From Gammaproteobacteria bacterium (lineage in GTDB: Bacteria; Pseudomonadota; Gammaproteobacteria; Pseudomonadales; Azotimanducaceae), in contig JAPOYI010000167.1 in the NCBI GenBank assembly GCA_026706665.1, positions 1 through 55,713 on the forward strand: 55,713 bases of DNA, read 5' to 3'. Shown in pieces: positions 16,231 through 26,691 of this stretch. Position numbers and translations under genes: made by a program. Below the pieces are notes generated by a model, which was not told the DNA's origin, made no database searches, and saw nothing but the letters and a program-made list of their open reading frames with translations. Within the stretch, counting starts at the first letter, position 1, and each line of letters opens with the position of its first letter.

Positions 16231-16776
16231 ATGAAGCCTCGTTCTATCCGCGTTACGGTGTGTCTTGCCTTCTCGATGATGGTCATCTCGGCTTCGGTCG
16301 GCGAGGTCGTCAGGGACCATTCACCGTCTGAGCCGACGGAGATCTTGTCTGTCCCGTGTCACGCGCGGATCGACGTTCGGACCAACACCCTCATTGGTGT
16401 GTTCTGCGGCGACATTAGACTGCCGTTGCGGTTCGACGACGATGAACTGATCGCCCTTGCATTACCAGAGACTAAACCGAAGGAAGATCCTGAGTCCTCG
16501 TCACCTCGCCAGTTTCGATGCAGATCCCTTCTGGAGCTTCAGGCGCAAGCGTCTCTTATTCTGATACCTCCGGCCAACGAAGGGGGGGTGGACGCAGAGG
16601 TGATTTTGCATGGACGAAGAATGGACGTGAATTACCGACGCGCCGGGCTGACGGAACAATGGTATCGGTACAACTCCCTGTCTATTGAATTGACGCCGGA
16701 TCTCATGGCCAAGTATGAGGACGGTCAGGGCGGGTACTCTTTCTTCCGGTGTTCGCTTACTGATGAAAGCGATTGA
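16231..16776 (+). CDS. Hypothetical secreted protein
   Basis: A protein of about 181 residues with a probable signal peptide (KPRSIRVTVCLAFSMMVISA, basic then hydrophobic). After it comes a soluble region with three spaced cysteines and no recognisable domain. The ATG at 16231 is chosen; a GTG at 16225 would add two residues, and no strong ribosome site is visible for either. It lies between the Ubl operon and the tRNA-Leu gene and so belongs to the accessory island. Codon use is less GC-biased than in the flanking core genes, which suggests transfer. Confidence 0.55.
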   Translation: MKPRSIRVTVCLAFSMMVISASVGEVVRDHSPSEPTEILSVPCHARIDVRTNTLIGVFCGDIRLPLRFDDDELIALALPETKPKEDPESSSPRQFRCRSLLELQAQASLILIPPANEGGVDAEVILHGRRMDVNYRRAGLTEQWYRYNSLSIELTPDLMAKYEDGQGGYSFFRCSLTDESD

Positions 16777-16884
16777 CTTTGCATAGCCCGTTTGTCGACG
16801 AGGTCTATTCGTTGCTACTTGTCCTGCCACGGAGGCGCGAGTTGCCAATCTTGTTGATCGCACGCAGTGATGCGTCTTGAGCTG

Positions 16885-16970
16885 TGGTGCCCAGGGTGGG
16901 ATTCGAACCCACACGCCCTAAGGGCACAGGATTCTAAGTCCTGCTTGTCTACCAGTTTCAACACCTGGGC
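16885..16970 (-). tRNA. tRNA-Leu (anticodon UAG)
   Basis: Read on the minus strand, the acceptor stem GCCCAGG pairs with CCTGGGC, and ACCA follows, so CCA is encoded. The D-arm has AAACTGGTAGAC, and the anticodon loop CTTAGAA gives anticodon TAG inside the stem CAGGA/TCCTG. A long variable arm (TGCCCTTAGGGCGT) is typical of leucine tRNAs, and the T-arm contains GGTTCGAATCC. The length is 86 bases with CCA. Its 3' end faces the accessory island, a common integration site arrangement. Confidence 0.97.
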
Positions 16971-16985
16971 CATGTTGTATTGGCG

Positions 16986-18035
16986 CTAACTCGGGTTGAG
17001 GTGCACCTTGATCGATTTCGTGGACTTGTCTAGTGCCGTCTCGAACGCCGTCTGCACGTCGTCCAGCGAGAAGCGATGGGTGATCAGGGAACGTGCGGCT
17101 TCCACGTTGTCGGCGATGATCTCGAGCGCGACCTGGTAGTCGGAGCGGCCGTCACGCGCCGAGTAGACCATGGAGCCGACGATCTCGACTTCCGGCCCCG
17201 ACAGGTAACGCCCGTCGATGGTGAGGGTGGGGACCGTGAACACACCGAGGACCAGTACGCGCCCCTTCGGGCGTACCGCTCGCTGTGCCTGAATCAAGGC
17301 GTCGCCATGACCGCCCACCGTTTCCACCGAGACGTCGATGGCCCGTAGCGACATCAGTTCTTCCAGGCGCGCCTTGCCGGCCTCGCTTTCGTCTATCACT
17401 TCGTTCGCGCCGCACTTGAGGGCGGCATCGCGCTGGTGCGGATGGCGGGCCAGGACGATGACCCGAGCGCCTCGCGCGCGGGCTGCGAGAATCGCGGTGA
17501 GTCCGATCGTGCCGGCGCCCACGATGAGGACGGTCTCGGCGCCCTTGAGGCGCACCCTTTCGAAGCCATGCACGGAACAGGCAAGCGGCTCGGCCAGGGC
17601 ACCGACCTCGGTGTCGACGCCACTGGGGACGCGGTACACGGTGTTTGCGGGCACATTGACGAACTCGCTCATGCCGCCGTCGACGCCTGCGCCGATCAGG
17701 CCACGTTCGGTGCATATGTTGTAGTCGCCGGACATGCAGAAGCGGCAGAAACCGCATCGCAGCAGGGGTTCGATGCCGACGACATCGCCCTCCTTGACGT
17801 GCCGGACACCGCCGGGCACGGCGCTAACCGTGCCGGAGATTTCGTGTCCCGGAGTCCTGCCCACGCGTGGATCAAAGTCGCCACGGAACGAGTGCAGGTC
17901 GGAGCCGCAAATGCCCGCGCTGCCAACGGCGATCTGCACCTCCTGGGCCTTCGGTGCGACGCGTTCGCTCGCGCTGACCTCGAGTCGCCCGGCGACCTCC
18001 GTCCAGCGGGCCGACTTGAAGGTACCTTGTTGCAT
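16986..18035 (-). CDS. Zinc-dependent alcohol/polyol dehydrogenase (MDR family)
   Basis: A protein of about 349 residues in the medium-chain dehydrogenase family. The catalytic zinc ligands are in GICGSDLHSF and TPGHEISG. The structural zinc lobe has the cysteines in LLRCGFCRFCMSGDYNIC, and the cofactor site is VLIVGAGTIGLTAILAA. It resembles threonine, sorbitol or galactitol dehydrogenases; the substrate is unknown. The start ATG at 18035 gives MQQGTFKSARW with a GGAG site, while an upstream GTG at 18059 is less likely. It belongs to a catabolic group with RidA, a DUF1537 kinase and a D-aminoacylase. Confidence 0.88.
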   Translation of the reverse strand: MQQGTFKSARWTEVAGRLEVSASERVAPKAQEVQIAVGSAGICGSDLHSFRGDFDPRVGRTPGHEISGTVSAVPGGVRHVKEGDVVGIEPLLRCGFCRFCMSGDYNICTERGLIGAGVDGGMSEFVNVPANTVYRVPSGVDTEVGALAEPLACSVHGFERVRLKGAETVLIVGAGTIGLTAILAARARGARVIVLARHPHQRDAALKCGANEVIDESEAGKARLEELMSLRAIDVSVETVGGHGDALIQAQRAVRPKGRVLVLGVFTVPTLTIDGRYLSGPEVEIVGSMVYSARDGRSDYQVALEIIADNVEAARSLITHRFSLDDVQTAFETALDKSTKSIKVHLNPS

Positions 18036-18166
18036 ATCCGGTGACTCCGCCCGCAGCACTGTGCGGGAATAGGTTTACGCTCGAAAGTACCACAGCGCGC
18101 GGCGCCGCCCAAAAAGGTGGCGCAGGAGCGTGGCATCTCCCCTCTGCAGGTTCGATGCCTGGTGAC

Positions 18167-18673
18167 TCAGGCAGGCAGCAGTGCGACCTCGGCTTCCAGC
18201 TCTACCGGGACGCCGAACGGCAGCTCCGCGACGCCGATGGCGGATCGCGAATGCCGGCCTTTGTCGCCGAACACCTCGAGCAGCAGATCGGAGAAACCGT
18301 TGATGACGCCTGGCAGCGCATCGAATCCTGGCGCGGCGTTCACCATGCCAAAGGCCTTTGTCCACTCGATGCGGTCAAGGTCGATGCCGGCGGCCTCGAG
18401 GCTCGAGATCATGACGAGCGCGACCTGTCGGGCGGACTGGTAGGCCTCATCGGGACTCACCTCGGCACCGACCTTGCCAAGCGGTCCGAAGAGTTCGCCG
18501 TCGGTGTCGAAGGGCAGGTGTCCCGCGATGATGGCGCGGTTCCCCACGATCCGGACCGTCTCGAATCGCTGTCCGGCAATCCGCATCGGGGGTGGCAGCG
18601 CAAGTCCCAGTTCCGCCAGGCGCTCCTTGATGGCCAATGGTTCTACTCCCTGGTGACGATGGGACGCCAGCAT
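18167..18673 (-). CDS. RidA/YjgF-like family protein
   Basis: A 168-residue protein with the RidA fold pattern of the longer YjgF-like subgroup: IKERLAELGLALPPP, FETVRIVGNRAIIAGHLPF, ALVMISSLEAAGIDLDRIEW, and the final HSRSAIGVAELPFGVPVELE. Classical RidA hydrolyses reactive enamines or imines from amino-acid metabolism; this subgroup is less well studied. The start is ATG at 18673. A TTG at 18637, shortly before IKERL, with GGGAG upstream is an alternative that would match family length better. It follows the DUF1537 kinase gene by 70 bases. Confidence 0.82.
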   Translation of the reverse strand: MLASHRHQGVEPLAIKERLAELGLALPPPMRIAGQRFETVRIVGNRAIIAGHLPFDTDGELFGPLGKVGAEVSPDEAYQSARQVALVMISSLEAAGIDLDRIEWTKAFGMVNAAPGFDALPGVINGFSDLLLEVFGDKGRHSRSAIGVAELPFGVPVELEAEVALLPA

Positions 18674-18742
18674 AGACGGCGGCGGACCGATGTCCAGTGG
18701 CGAGATGAGCCGCTTGCCTGTCGCTTCCGGGTGGGGGCTTCG

Positions 18743-20029
18743 TCAACCTTCCTGCTTTCTTACCACAGCATCGGCCTCCCGCATTCGGCGCAACGCGGCA
18801 TCGAAGAAATCTTCGCCCCCGGCGCCTCCTGCCTTTGTGACCAGGGAAATGGGGTCCTTACCTGCCGCGTGACAGTAACCGCCGCCGAGATAGTCAAACG
18901 AGGAGACCCGAAGCCGGTCGATGCCCAGCGTATCGATGACCTTTCCGGAGGTTTCTCCGCCGGCTACCACGAACTTGCGGGCGCCGAGTCCGTGCAGGCG
19001 GCCCGTGACGCGGCCCAGCAGGCTTTCGGCCAGGTCTGCGGCGCCCTGTCGGCCAAGCACTGCCTGTGCGCGCTCGACACCGTTGGGATCGGTTGTCGTG
19101 GCAATACCGACCGGTCCGTGTTCCAGCCTGTCTGCGGCCCAGTCGACGATCCTGTCGGCCGTGTTGGGGTCGCCGGCGGCTTGCAACAGGTCGACCCTGA
19201 ACAGGGGGTGACGCTGCTCGAACGCCGCGATCTGGCGATTGGTATTCGGGCTGCAGCTCCCGGACAGCACCACCTCGTATCCGGGGGCTGGCGGCAGCAG
19301 CCGAACTGGTTCTGTCGTTTCCCGTCCCTGCCGCCAGTTGCGGGCCAGGTAGATCGGCAACGTGTCGGCACCCGTGCTTAACGGCGCGTCAGCCGCCAGT
19401 TCCGCGATTCGGGCGACATCCTCGTTCTCGATGGCGTCCGCTATGAAGAACGACGTGCCATTGCGTACCTGCTCGGCGAGAAACTCCTCGGCGGCGGGTT
19501 CCGCACTGTGCAGAACGCGAAGGGGCAGCAACCCGACCTTGACCCGGCTCTGTGCCTGCAGCACTTCCAGCAGGTTCGAGTTGGTCATGGGTGTCGCCGG
19601 ATCACGGCTTGCCCCGGATTCGTGCAGCATCCTGTCGTTCACGAAGAGTCGTCCGAGGTACACGGTGGCGCCGCGCCAGGTTGGGCAGAAGAGGACGTGG
19701 TCGGCTCCCGTCAAATGCATCAGGTCCTCAGAGACGGGTCCGATGTTTCCCTTCTCGGTCGACATGAAGAGCGCGCTGTACTTGTAGTAGATACGTTTCG
19801 CGCGCTTGGCGAGCAGCGCCTCGGCAGATCGCCGGGCATCGGCGATGGCTTCTTCCGGCGGCAGCAACCGGATCTTCCGGCCGATCACAACCGCCTCGGC
19901 GTCCCCGTCGAGTTCGGCAAGCCCCCGGGTAGACGTCACCAGCGGGCAGGGAACGCCTTCGCCTTCCAGCAGGCTGGCGACCATCATGCCGCCGGTCAGG
20001 TCGTCCGCAATGACGCCGAGTTCAAGCAA
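18743..20029 (-). CDS. Four-carbon acid sugar kinase family protein (DUF1537)
   Basis: This 428-residue protein begins with the diagnostic GVIADDLTGGMMVASLL and has a C-terminal nucleotide-binding domain with KFVVAGGETSGKVIDTLGI and TKAGGAGGEDFF. The OtnK/DtnK/YgbK family phosphorylates four-carbon acid sugars such as threonate or erythronate. The exact substrate here is open, especially since the usual aldolase and dehydrogenase partners are not adjacent; a D-aminoacylase and RidA are instead. The start is TTG at 20029. The protein covers both family domains and looks intact. Confidence 0.86.
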   Translation of the reverse strand: MLELGVIADDLTGGMMVASLLEGEGVPCPLVTSTRGLAELDGDAEAVVIGRKIRLLPPEEAIADARRSAEALLAKRAKRIYYKYSALFMSTEKGNIGPVSEDLMHLTGADHVLFCPTWRGATVYLGRLFVNDRMLHESGASRDPATPMTNSNLLEVLQAQSRVKVGLLPLRVLHSAEPAAEEFLAEQVRNGTSFFIADAIENEDVARIAELAADAPLSTGADTLPIYLARNWRQGRETTEPVRLLPPAPGYEVVLSGSCSPNTNRQIAAFEQRHPLFRVDLLQAAGDPNTADRIVDWAADRLEHGPVGIATTTDPNGVERAQAVLGRQGAADLAESLLGRVTGRLHGLGARKFVVAGGETSGKVIDTLGIDRLRVSSFDYLGGGYCHAAGKDPISLVTKAGGAGGEDFFDAALRRMREADAVVRKQEG

Positions 20030-20091
20030 TCAAAAGACCTGGGCAGGGGTGAAATGCGGCGAAGACGAAGCCGCCGGCGGATTCCATGGCG

Positions 20092-21801
20092 CTAACGACT
20101 GCGCAGAACCGTTCCGGCGAACGCCCCCGCATGCTCCCCGTCCTGCATGAAGTGTTGCCCGTTGACGAACATGTGCCGGTAGCCCTGGGCCTCCTGGATG
20201 AAGCGGCCGGCGCTGGCGGGGAAGTCGTGCACGTATTCCACGCCGCGTAGCTTCAGCGCCTCGAAATCGATGACATTGATGTCGGCGAACGAACCCGCGG
20301 TCAACGAGCCGCGGCCCTTGAGATCGTACAGGCTGGCTGGTTCGCCGGTGAGCTTGTGGATCCCCTCCTCGATACTGAACTTGCCGCGTTCGCGCACCCA
20401 GTAGGTGAGAAAGTGCGTCGGCAGACCGGCATCCATGACCACGCCGCAATGCGCGCCCGAGTCGCCCAGACCCAGTACCACGTTCGGATCGTTGAGCATG
20501 CGCTCCACAGCTTCCATTTCCGGATTGATGAACGGGTAGTTGAACAGGGCCATCCCGTCTTCCGCGAGCGACAGCTCGATGAACGCATCCGGTGCGCTGG
20601 TGCCGAGGCGTGCCGCATAGGCGCTCAGGGTTTGTGTCGGGTCAAGGTCATAGCGCGGGTCCGTACGCGACATCAGGTACAGCTCATCGAAGTCCATGGG
20701 CAGCGTGGCGGACAGCGCCTGTTCCACCATGGCGGCCCGGTGGGCCGGATCACGCAGCTTGGCCAGTTTTCTGTCCATGGGCAGGTCACGCAGGGCCCGG
20801 AACGCCGGCACCACGCTGTCGAACGGCGTGCGGTTCTGAAAGCCGTAGAGGACGGCAATGGGGTGGGTGGTCGATTGCATCCGGATCCTCGCACCCTTGT
20901 CGTTGCTTTCCGCCAGCCTGCGCAACGCCTGGCCGTAGGCTTGCGGGGCGGCGCGCGTCTGGGTGAGACCGAAAGTCGCGGGGCGGCCGGTCGCGAGGCA
21001 GACATCGGTGATCCAGCTGAGTTCCCTGTCGATATTCTGGAGAATGTCCCGGCGCGTCGCCTCGTCGTCCTTGCCGAGGAAACCCGGGACCCCCTCGACC
21101 ACGCCCTTGCCGTGCTCGGCCAGGGCCGCGCAAATGCCTTGCAGTTCATCGGGTGACGCATGGGTGCCGGGCACGACATCGCCGTCCGGGGTGCGATGCA
21201 TCGGGGAACGCGAGGTGGAGAAGCCGAGCGCCCCCTCCGCCAGTGCTTCCGATACCGCTTCGCGCATGGTGGCTATCTCGTCGGATGTGGGGGGCTTGTT
21301 CTGCAGCGCGTCTTCACCCATGGCGTAGAGCCGAAGGGCGCAGTGGCCCACGAGGCCACCGACGTTGATGCCCTTGGGAATGCCGTCTAGCGCACGAAGG
21401 TACTCGCCGTAGGTCTCCCAGTTCCACGAAAGGCCGCTGTTGATGCTCTTGGCCGGAACGTCCTCCACGGACTCCATCAATCGCGCAAGGTAATCCCTGT
21501 CGCCGGGTTTGCACGGTGCAAAGGTGACGCCGCAGTTCCCCATCACCGCCGAGGTCACCCCGTGCCAGCAGGACGACGACGCAATCGGGTCCCAGAAGAC
21601 CTGGGCATCGAGATGGGTGTGGATGTCGATGAAACCGGGTGTGACCAGGTGACCATCCGCCTCGATGGTCCGCTTCGCCTTGCCGTCGACGTCGCCGACC
21701 GCTGTAATCCTGTCACCGTTAACCGCAACATCGCCGACATATGACGGCGCCCCCGTTCCGTCAACGATGTTTCCGTTCCTGATGATCAGGTCGTGCGCCA
21801 T
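20092..21801 (-). CDS. N-acyl-D-amino-acid deacylase family amidohydrolase
   Basis: This 569-residue amidohydrolase starts DLIIRNGNIVDGTGAPSY, has the metal motif FIDIHTHLDAQVFWDP near residues 57-72, and GNCGVTFAPC, typical of D-aminoacylases. A later ALGFSTSR and GDSGAHCGVV carry further metal or catalytic residues. It probably removes an acyl group from N-acyl-D-amino acids or a related amide or cyclic compound. The start ATG at 21801 fits the family start. It is first in the catabolic group, 79 bases below the purL stop. Confidence 0.88.
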   Translation of the reverse strand: MAHDLIIRNGNIVDGTGAPSYVGDVAVNGDRITAVGDVDGKAKRTIEADGHLVTPGFIDIHTHLDAQVFWDPIASSSCWHGVTSAVMGNCGVTFAPCKPGDRDYLARLMESVEDVPAKSINSGLSWNWETYGEYLRALDGIPKGINVGGLVGHCALRLYAMGEDALQNKPPTSDEIATMREAVSEALAEGALGFSTSRSPMHRTPDGDVVPGTHASPDELQGICAALAEHGKGVVEGVPGFLGKDDEATRRDILQNIDRELSWITDVCLATGRPATFGLTQTRAAPQAYGQALRRLAESNDKGARIRMQSTTHPIAVLYGFQNRTPFDSVVPAFRALRDLPMDRKLAKLRDPAHRAAMVEQALSATLPMDFDELYLMSRTDPRYDLDPTQTLSAYAARLGTSAPDAFIELSLAEDGMALFNYPFINPEMEAVERMLNDPNVVLGLGDSGAHCGVVMDAGLPTHFLTYWVRERGKFSIEEGIHKLTGEPASLYDLKGRGSLTAGSFADINVIDFEALKLRGVEYVHDFPASAGRFIQEAQGYRHMFVNGQHFMQDGEHAGAFAGTVLRSR

Positions 21802-21879
21802 GACGATCCCCGGTTCGGTTGCTGCGGTTTCGCAGACTGGAAGAGCATCTCACATTGTGGCCGCGACGGTGTCGTGACT

Positions 21880-24800
21880 CTAACCCAACGCCGCACGTGC
21901 GTTGCGGAACAGGCGCAGCCAGGGGCCGTCTTCGCCCCAGTCCGCGGGATGCCAGGAATTCTGTATCGAACGGAAGACGCGCTCCGGGTGGGGCATCATT
22001 ACCAGTGCGCGGCCGTCGGCCGAAGTCGTGCCGGCCAGGGCATCGCGCGACCCGTTGGGATTCATCGGGTAAGTCTCGGTCGCCTCGTTCAGGCCGTCGA
22101 CGTATTGCAGGATGGGTGCGGGTGCCGGGTCGAGGAACTCTGCGCGTCCCTCGCCGTGGGCGACGGCTATGGGCAGGGCGCTACCCGCCATGCCGTCGAG
22201 CCAAGGAGAACTGTTGGCATTGACGCGCACGACGACGGACCGGCCCTCGAACTGCTCGGAACGGTTGCGCGCAAAGCGCGGCCAGGCGTCTGCGCCCGGG
22301 ATCAGGGCCTTGAGCCGGGACAGCATCTGGCAGCCGTTGCAGACGCCGAGGGTCAGGGTGTCGCGCTCAAAGAACGCCTGGAAATCGTCCCGCGCGCGCG
22401 GGTCGAACAGGATCGACTTGGCCCAGCCGCCGCCGCCGCCCAGTACGTCGCCATAGGAAAATCCGCCGCAGGCTGCGAGTGCGGCGAAGTCTGCCAGCGA
22501 GGCCTGTCCAGAGAATATGTCCGACGTGTGCACATCCACCGCATCGAAGCCGGCGCGATGGAATGCCGCCGCCATTTCTATCTGGCCGTTGACCCCCTGC
22601 TCGCGGAGGATGGCGACGCGTGGCCTCGCGCCCGAGGCAACATAGGGAGCGGCCACGTCGGCGGCGGGGTCGAAGCCCAGCTTCGGAACCATCCGGGTCT
22701 TCGAGTCATCGATGCCAGCAAGCTCCTGGTTCGCGCAATCCGCGTCGTCTCGGATGTGCTGCATGCGGTAGCTGGTTTCGCTCCAAAGGCGTTCCAGGGC
22801 CGCGCGCGTGCTTTCATACGCGCCGATGGTGATCCTCTCGTCGGTTCGGGGCGTTGCCACCAGGCGCGCGGCAAGGCCTGCCGCCCGCGCATCGCGCAAC
22901 AGGGCTGGAAGTTCGGCCGCAGCGATCTCGACCACTACTCCTGGTTCCTCGGCAAACAATGCGGGTAGGCTCGCTTCTTCGATATCGAGTCCAGCTCTGG
23001 CGGCGAACGCCATCTCGAGCAGCGTGACGATGAGCCCGCCGTCGGATCGGTCGTGGTACGCGCTGAAGCGTCCCGCACCAATCCACGAGATTATGAATTC
23101 GAGCAATGTCTTGAACGCCTGAGGGTGGTCGATGTCAGGAACTTCGTCTCCGAGTTGCCCGTAACACTGTGCCAGGACGCTCGCTCCCAGGCGCACCTGG
23201 TCGCCGGGCATTTCGATGAGTACGAGTACGGTATCTTCGGCCTTGAGAAACGGCGTCAGGGTCCGGCGCGCATCCGTGACCGGGGCAAAGGCGCTGATGT
23301 TGAGAGACACCGGCGAAAGCACCACGCGGTCCGTGTTGCCATCCTGCCAGCGGGTGCTCATGGAAAGGCTGTCCTTGCCGACGGGAATCGCGATGCCGAG
23401 CGCCGGACAGAGATCCAGCCCGATGGCGGCCACGGCGTCATACAGCGCCTGGTCCTCGTCCTCCAAGCCGGCGGCGGCCATCCAGTTGGCGGAAAGTACG
23501 ACCCGCGACAGTCCGTCGATCGGTGCGGCGACGAGATTCTGGAGCGCTTCGGCAACCGCCATGCGCGCCGCTGCCGCCGGGTCCACGATCGCGGCTGGCG
23601 AACGTTCGCCCATGGCCATGGCCTCACCGGTCAGGCCATCGTGGTCCGCGAGGGTGACCGCGACGTCGGCCACCGGAACCTGGTATGGACCTACCATCTG
23701 ATCGCGGGCCACAAGGCCGGTGATACTGCGGTCGCCGATGGTGATGAGGAACTTCTTCGATGCGACTGCGGGAAAACGCAGCACGCGGGTCAGGGCATCT
23801 TCGAGGTTTGGCGCGTTCTCTCCATCCAACGTCGTAGGCGTGGCGGGCCGGACCCTGCGGACGAACGACCGGCGCATCTTTGGCGGCTTGCCGAACAACG
23901 CGGCCAGCGGCAGGTCTATCGGGGATTCGCTGGCGAGGCGATCGGTCACCTCGATGCGCCTGTCGGCGTGCGCTTCGCCGACGACGGCGAAGGGACACCG
24001 CTCCCGGTCGCAGATGTGCTCGAATATCGAGAGGTCCTCGGGCGCCACGGCCATGACGTAACGCTCCTGCGCCTCGTTGCACCAGATTTCCATGGGCGAC
24101 ATCCCCTCGTCGGCGTTGGGCACGTCACGCAGCTCGAAGCGCGCGCCGCGCGAGGCATCGGCTGCCAACTCGGGCAGTGCGTTGGACAGGCCGCCCGCGC
24201 CGACGTCGTGGATGATGCGCAACGGGTTTTCGTCTTCCAATGCGCAGCAGCGGTCGATGACCTCCTGGCAGCGCCGTTGCATCTCGGCGTTGTCGCGCTG
24301 CACCGAGGCGAAGTCGAGTTGGGAGTCGCTCTCGCCCGAGCCCATGCTCGACGCCGCGCCGCCGCCAAGCCCGATCAGCATGGCGGGCCCGCCCAGGACG
24401 ATCAGTTTCGTACCTTCCGGGACGTCGGCTGCGTCGATGTGTTCGCCGCGAATAGTGCCGACGCCGCCGGCGATCATGATGGGCTTGTGGTAACCCCAGT
24501 ACCACTCCGGCCGCCGGGCGTGGGGAAACTCGAAGGTGCGGAAATAGCCGCCGATTGCGGGCCGGCCGTACTCGTTGTTGAAGCCCGCCGCGCCGATAGG
24601 GCCTTCCAGCATGATGTCGAGTGCGCTTGCGATCCTGTCGGGCTTGCCGATGGGACGTTCCCAGGGCTGGGGGTCGCCGGGGATATTGAGATGCGACGTG
24701 GTGTAGCCGACCAGCCCCGCTTTCGGCTTGGAGCCCCGGCCGACGGCGCCCTCGTCGCGTATTTCGCCGCCGGAGCCCGTGGCGGCGCCCGGATAGGGCG

Positions 24801-25695
24801 CGATGGCGGTGGGATGGTTGTGGGTCTCCACCTTCATGAGGATGTGGGCCGGTTCGCGCTTCGCCCGGTACACCTGGTCTTCGGGGTCAGGAAAGAAGCG
24901 GTTCGCAACCGGGCCTTCGATCACCGCGGCATTGTCGGAGTAGGCCGAGAGGACACCTGCGCCATTGATGCGGCGGTAGGTGTTCCGGATCATCTCGAAC
25001 AGCGACGCGGGCGCTTCGATGCCATCGATCTCCCAGTCCGCGTTGAAGATCTTGTGCCGGCAGTGCTCCGAGTTCGCCTGGGCGAACATCATGAGTTCCG
25101 CGTCGGTCGGATCGCGGTCGAGATCCGCATACTGCGCGATGAGGTAGTCGACCTCGTCCTCGGAAAGGGCGAGCCCGAGGCGAATGTTGGCTGCGCCGAT
25201 GTCGCCGCGCGGGAAGGTCACCAGGGGCCGCGGCTCGCTGCGGGAGAAGACGCCTTCATGGGTATCTTCATCGAATCGGACCACCTCCGTCATGCGATCG
25301 TGCAGCAGTGCGGCCAGGTCGCGATTGCCGCTGCCTGCGAGGTGCCATCGAATGCCCCGCTCCACCCTCGACACCTTGTCGAGGCCGCACCGCTTGAGTA
25401 CATCCGTCGCCTTGCTGGACCAGGGCGAAATGGTCCCCGGTCGGGGTGCCACGGTGCAGAAGTAAGCGACTTCATCGGACGATGGGTGGGCTGCCCACCC
25501 GTCGGTCAGCAGTTCCAGGACCGTGCGTTCCTCTTCGGTGGTGAGTGGCGCGGCAAGGTCGAGGAAATGCACGAAATCAGCGCTGGCAGCCTCGACGCGA
25601 GGGTCCGCCCCGCGTAGCGCATCGAGGTATCTTCGCAGCCGCGCCGGCGTGAACGCGGGTGCGCCGGCGATGGTCCGGATGGTCGAATCGCTCAC
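21880..25695 (-). CDS. purL: Phosphoribosylformylglycinamidine synthase (single-chain FGAM synthase)
   Basis: A protein of about 1271 residues. It is the large single-chain FGAM synthase of purine synthesis, converting FGAR, ATP and glutamine to FGAM. The FGAM synthase core has [33 protein letters not shown] and [14 protein letters not shown]-like blocks. The C-terminal glutamine amidotransferase starts [13 protein letters not shown] and has the catalytic cysteine in LGVCNGCQM and the partners in MMPHPERVF. The start is GTG at 25695, overlapping the tadA stop (GTGA). Length and fusion are those of gamma- and betaproteobacteria. It is last in the coupled guaB-guaA-kinase-tadA-purL unit. Confidence 0.97.
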   Translation of the reverse strand: MSDSTIRTIAGAPAFTPARLRRYLDALRGADPRVEAASADFVHFLDLAAPLTTEEERTVLELLTDGWAAHPSSDEVAYFCTVAPRPGTISPWSSKATDVLKRCGLDKVSRVERGIRWHLAGSGNRDLAALLHDRMTEVVRFDEDTHEGVFSRSEPRPLVTFPRGDIGAANIRLGLALSEDEVDYLIAQYADLDRDPTDAELMMFAQANSEHCRHKIFNADWEIDGIEAPASLFEMIRNTYRRINGAGVLSAYSDNAAVIEGPVANRFFPDPEDQVYRAKREPAHILMKVETHNHPTAIAPYPGAATGSGGEIRDEGAVGRGSKPKAGLVGYTTSHLNIPGDPQPWERPIGKPDRIASALDIMLEGPIGAAGFNNEYGRPAIGGYFRTFEFPHARRPEWYWGYHKPIMIAGGVGTIRGEHIDAADVPEGTKLIVLGGPAMLIGLGGGAASSMGSGESDSQLDFASVQRDNAEMQRRCQEVIDRCCALEDENPLRIIHDVGAGGLSNALPELAADASRGARFELRDVPNADEGMSPMEIWCNEAQERYVMAVAPEDLSIFEHICDRERCPFAVVGEAHADRRIEVTDRLASESPIDLPLAALFGKPPKMRRSFVRRVRPATPTTLDGENAPNLEDALTRVLRFPAVASKKFLITIGDRSITGLVARDQMVGPYQVPVADVAVTLADHDGLTGEAMAMGERSPAAIVDPAAAARMAVAEALQNLVAAPIDGLSRVVLSANWMAAAGLEDEDQALYDAVAAIGLDLCPALGIAIPVGKDSLSMSTRWQDGNTDRVVLSPVSLNISAFAPVTDARRTLTPFLKAEDTVLVLIEMPGDQVRLGASVLAQCYGQLGDEVPDIDHPQAFKTLLEFIISWIGAGRFSAYHDRSDGGLIVTLLEMAFAARAGLDIEEASLPALFAEEPGVVVEIAAAELPALLRDARAAGLAARLVATPRTDERITIGAYESTRAALERLWSETSYRMQHIRDDADCANQELAGIDDSKTRMVPKLGFDPAADVAAPYVASGARPRVAILREQGVNGQIEMAAAFHRAGFDAVDVHTSDIFSGQASLADFAALAACGGFSYGDVLGGGGGWAKSILFDPRARDDFQAFFERDTLTLGVCNGCQMLSRLKALIPGADAWPRFARNRSEQFEGRSVVVRVNANSSPWLDGMAGSALPIAVAHGEGRAEFLDPAPAPILQYVDGLNEATETYPMNPNGSRDALAGTTSADGRALVMMPHPERVFRSIQNSWHPADWGEDGPWLRLFRNARAALG

Positions 25696-26147
25696 GCGCT
25701 TTTCCTTTTCTCCCGGAAGAACTCTGCAAGCAGTTGGCCGCACTCAGCCGCCAGCACGCCGCTCGTGACCGCGATGCGCCAGTTGAATGCCGGTGATTCC
25801 AGCGTTGCGGAGGCGCCCGCCTTGGGTTCATGCGCGCCGAACACCAGGCGCTCGATGCGGGCGTGGATCATGGCGCCCACACACATGGTGCACGGCTCGA
25901 TCGTGGCGTACAGCGTGGTGCCCGGCAGGCGGTAGTTGCGGGTGGCGCGGCAGGCGGCGCGCAGTGCGACGATCTCGGCGTGGCAGGTCGGATCGCATTC
26001 GGAGATCGGGGCGTTGTGGCCGATGCCGATCAGTTCATCTCGGGCATTCACCACGACGGCGCCCACCGGCACTTCGCCGGCCGTGCGGGCGCGCTCTGCC
26101 TCGTCGAGCGCGCGCCGCATCCAGAACTGATCGCCCGGCCCCACCAA
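25692..26147 (-). CDS. tadA: tRNA adenosine(34) deaminase
   Basis: A zinc deaminase of about 151 residues: the active-site HAEIVAL (His ligand and catalytic Glu) and [14 protein letters not shown] (two Cys ligands), with [19 protein letters not shown] before them. It converts adenosine to inosine at the wobble position of tRNA-Arg. The frame is open to 26255, but those codons overlap the kinase gene and do not match the family. A start at TTG 26147 (or GTG 26144), just after the kinase stop and with AGGG upstream, gives the normal length. It overlaps purL by four bases. Confidence 0.9.
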   Translation of the reverse strand: MVGPGDQFWMRRALDEAERARTAGEVPVGAVVVNARDELIGIGHNAPISECDPTCHAEIVALRAACRATRNYRLPGTTLYATIEPCTMCVGAMIHARIERLVFGAHEPKAGASATLESPAFNWRIAVTSGVLAAECGQLLAEFFREKRKSA

Positions 26148-26151
26148 ACAG

Positions 26152-26691
26152 CTACCCTGGCTGCAACTCCATGAGCCCGTGTTCGAGGAAATCCGCTGTC
26201 TCTTTCCTGGAACGCAACCTGACGAAACTGATATGTGAGTACTCAGGCGTTGCAAAAGCGGTCGCGTATCTCCTGCGGAGTTTCGGGAACGATGAAATCG
26301 TCCACAGGATCATGGAATCACGGGTAAAAATATGTTTCCAAAGCGTCTCCCTGTTGCCTGCCCACAGCTCTTCCCGCTTCCATCCCCTGACCAGGCATCT
26401 CCGTATCATTCGATAAAGCACGACACGAAACGGCAGATCCAGGTACACGACGGTCTGCACGCGTCTCCACTTGATGGGTTGGGTTCGTTGGTAGTTGCCG
26501 TCCAGCACCCAGTCGTCGGAGGACAGGGCTTGCTCCAGCCTGGGAAAGAACTCTTCGTCGGTTGATTCAGTCCAGTTCGGTTGCCAGAACAGCGCATCCA
26601 TCTCGATATAAGGAATGTTGCATCTTTGGGCGATCTGTCTCGCGAAAGTGGTCTTGCCACTTCCACTGGTCCCTACGACATTGATCCTCAT
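26152..26691 (-). CDS. P-loop kinase (topology modulation/FlaR-like)
   Basis: A 179-residue AAA/kinase-like protein with the Walker [12 protein letters not shown] at its N-terminus, then [13 protein letters not shown] and WVLDGNY, typical of proteins annotated as DNA topology modulation or FlaR kinases. A lid-like region rich in Arg and Trp ([13 protein letters not shown]) follows. The real substrate of the family is unknown; a nucleotide or small-molecule kinase is likely. The start ATG at 26691 overlaps the guaA stop (ATGA). A second ATG at 26697 would add two residues. Its place inside the purine unit may indicate nucleotide-related work. Confidence 0.8.
   Translation of the reverse strand: MRINVVGTSGSGKTTFARQIAQRCNIPYIEMDALFWQPNWTESTDEEFFPRLEQALSSDDWVLDGNYQRTQPIKWRRVQTVVYLDLPFRVVLYRMIRRCLVRGWKREELWAGNRETLWKHIFTRDSMILWTISSFPKLRRRYATAFATPEYSHISFVRLRSRKETADFLEHGLMELQPG

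Noticed and set aside
21880-25695. Long open frame on the plus strand opposite purL (about 850 codons, 23053-25617)
   Set aside because: It is a mirror of the high-GC codon pattern of purL. The protein is Arg/Gly/Val-rich without any family motif, and purL is certain.
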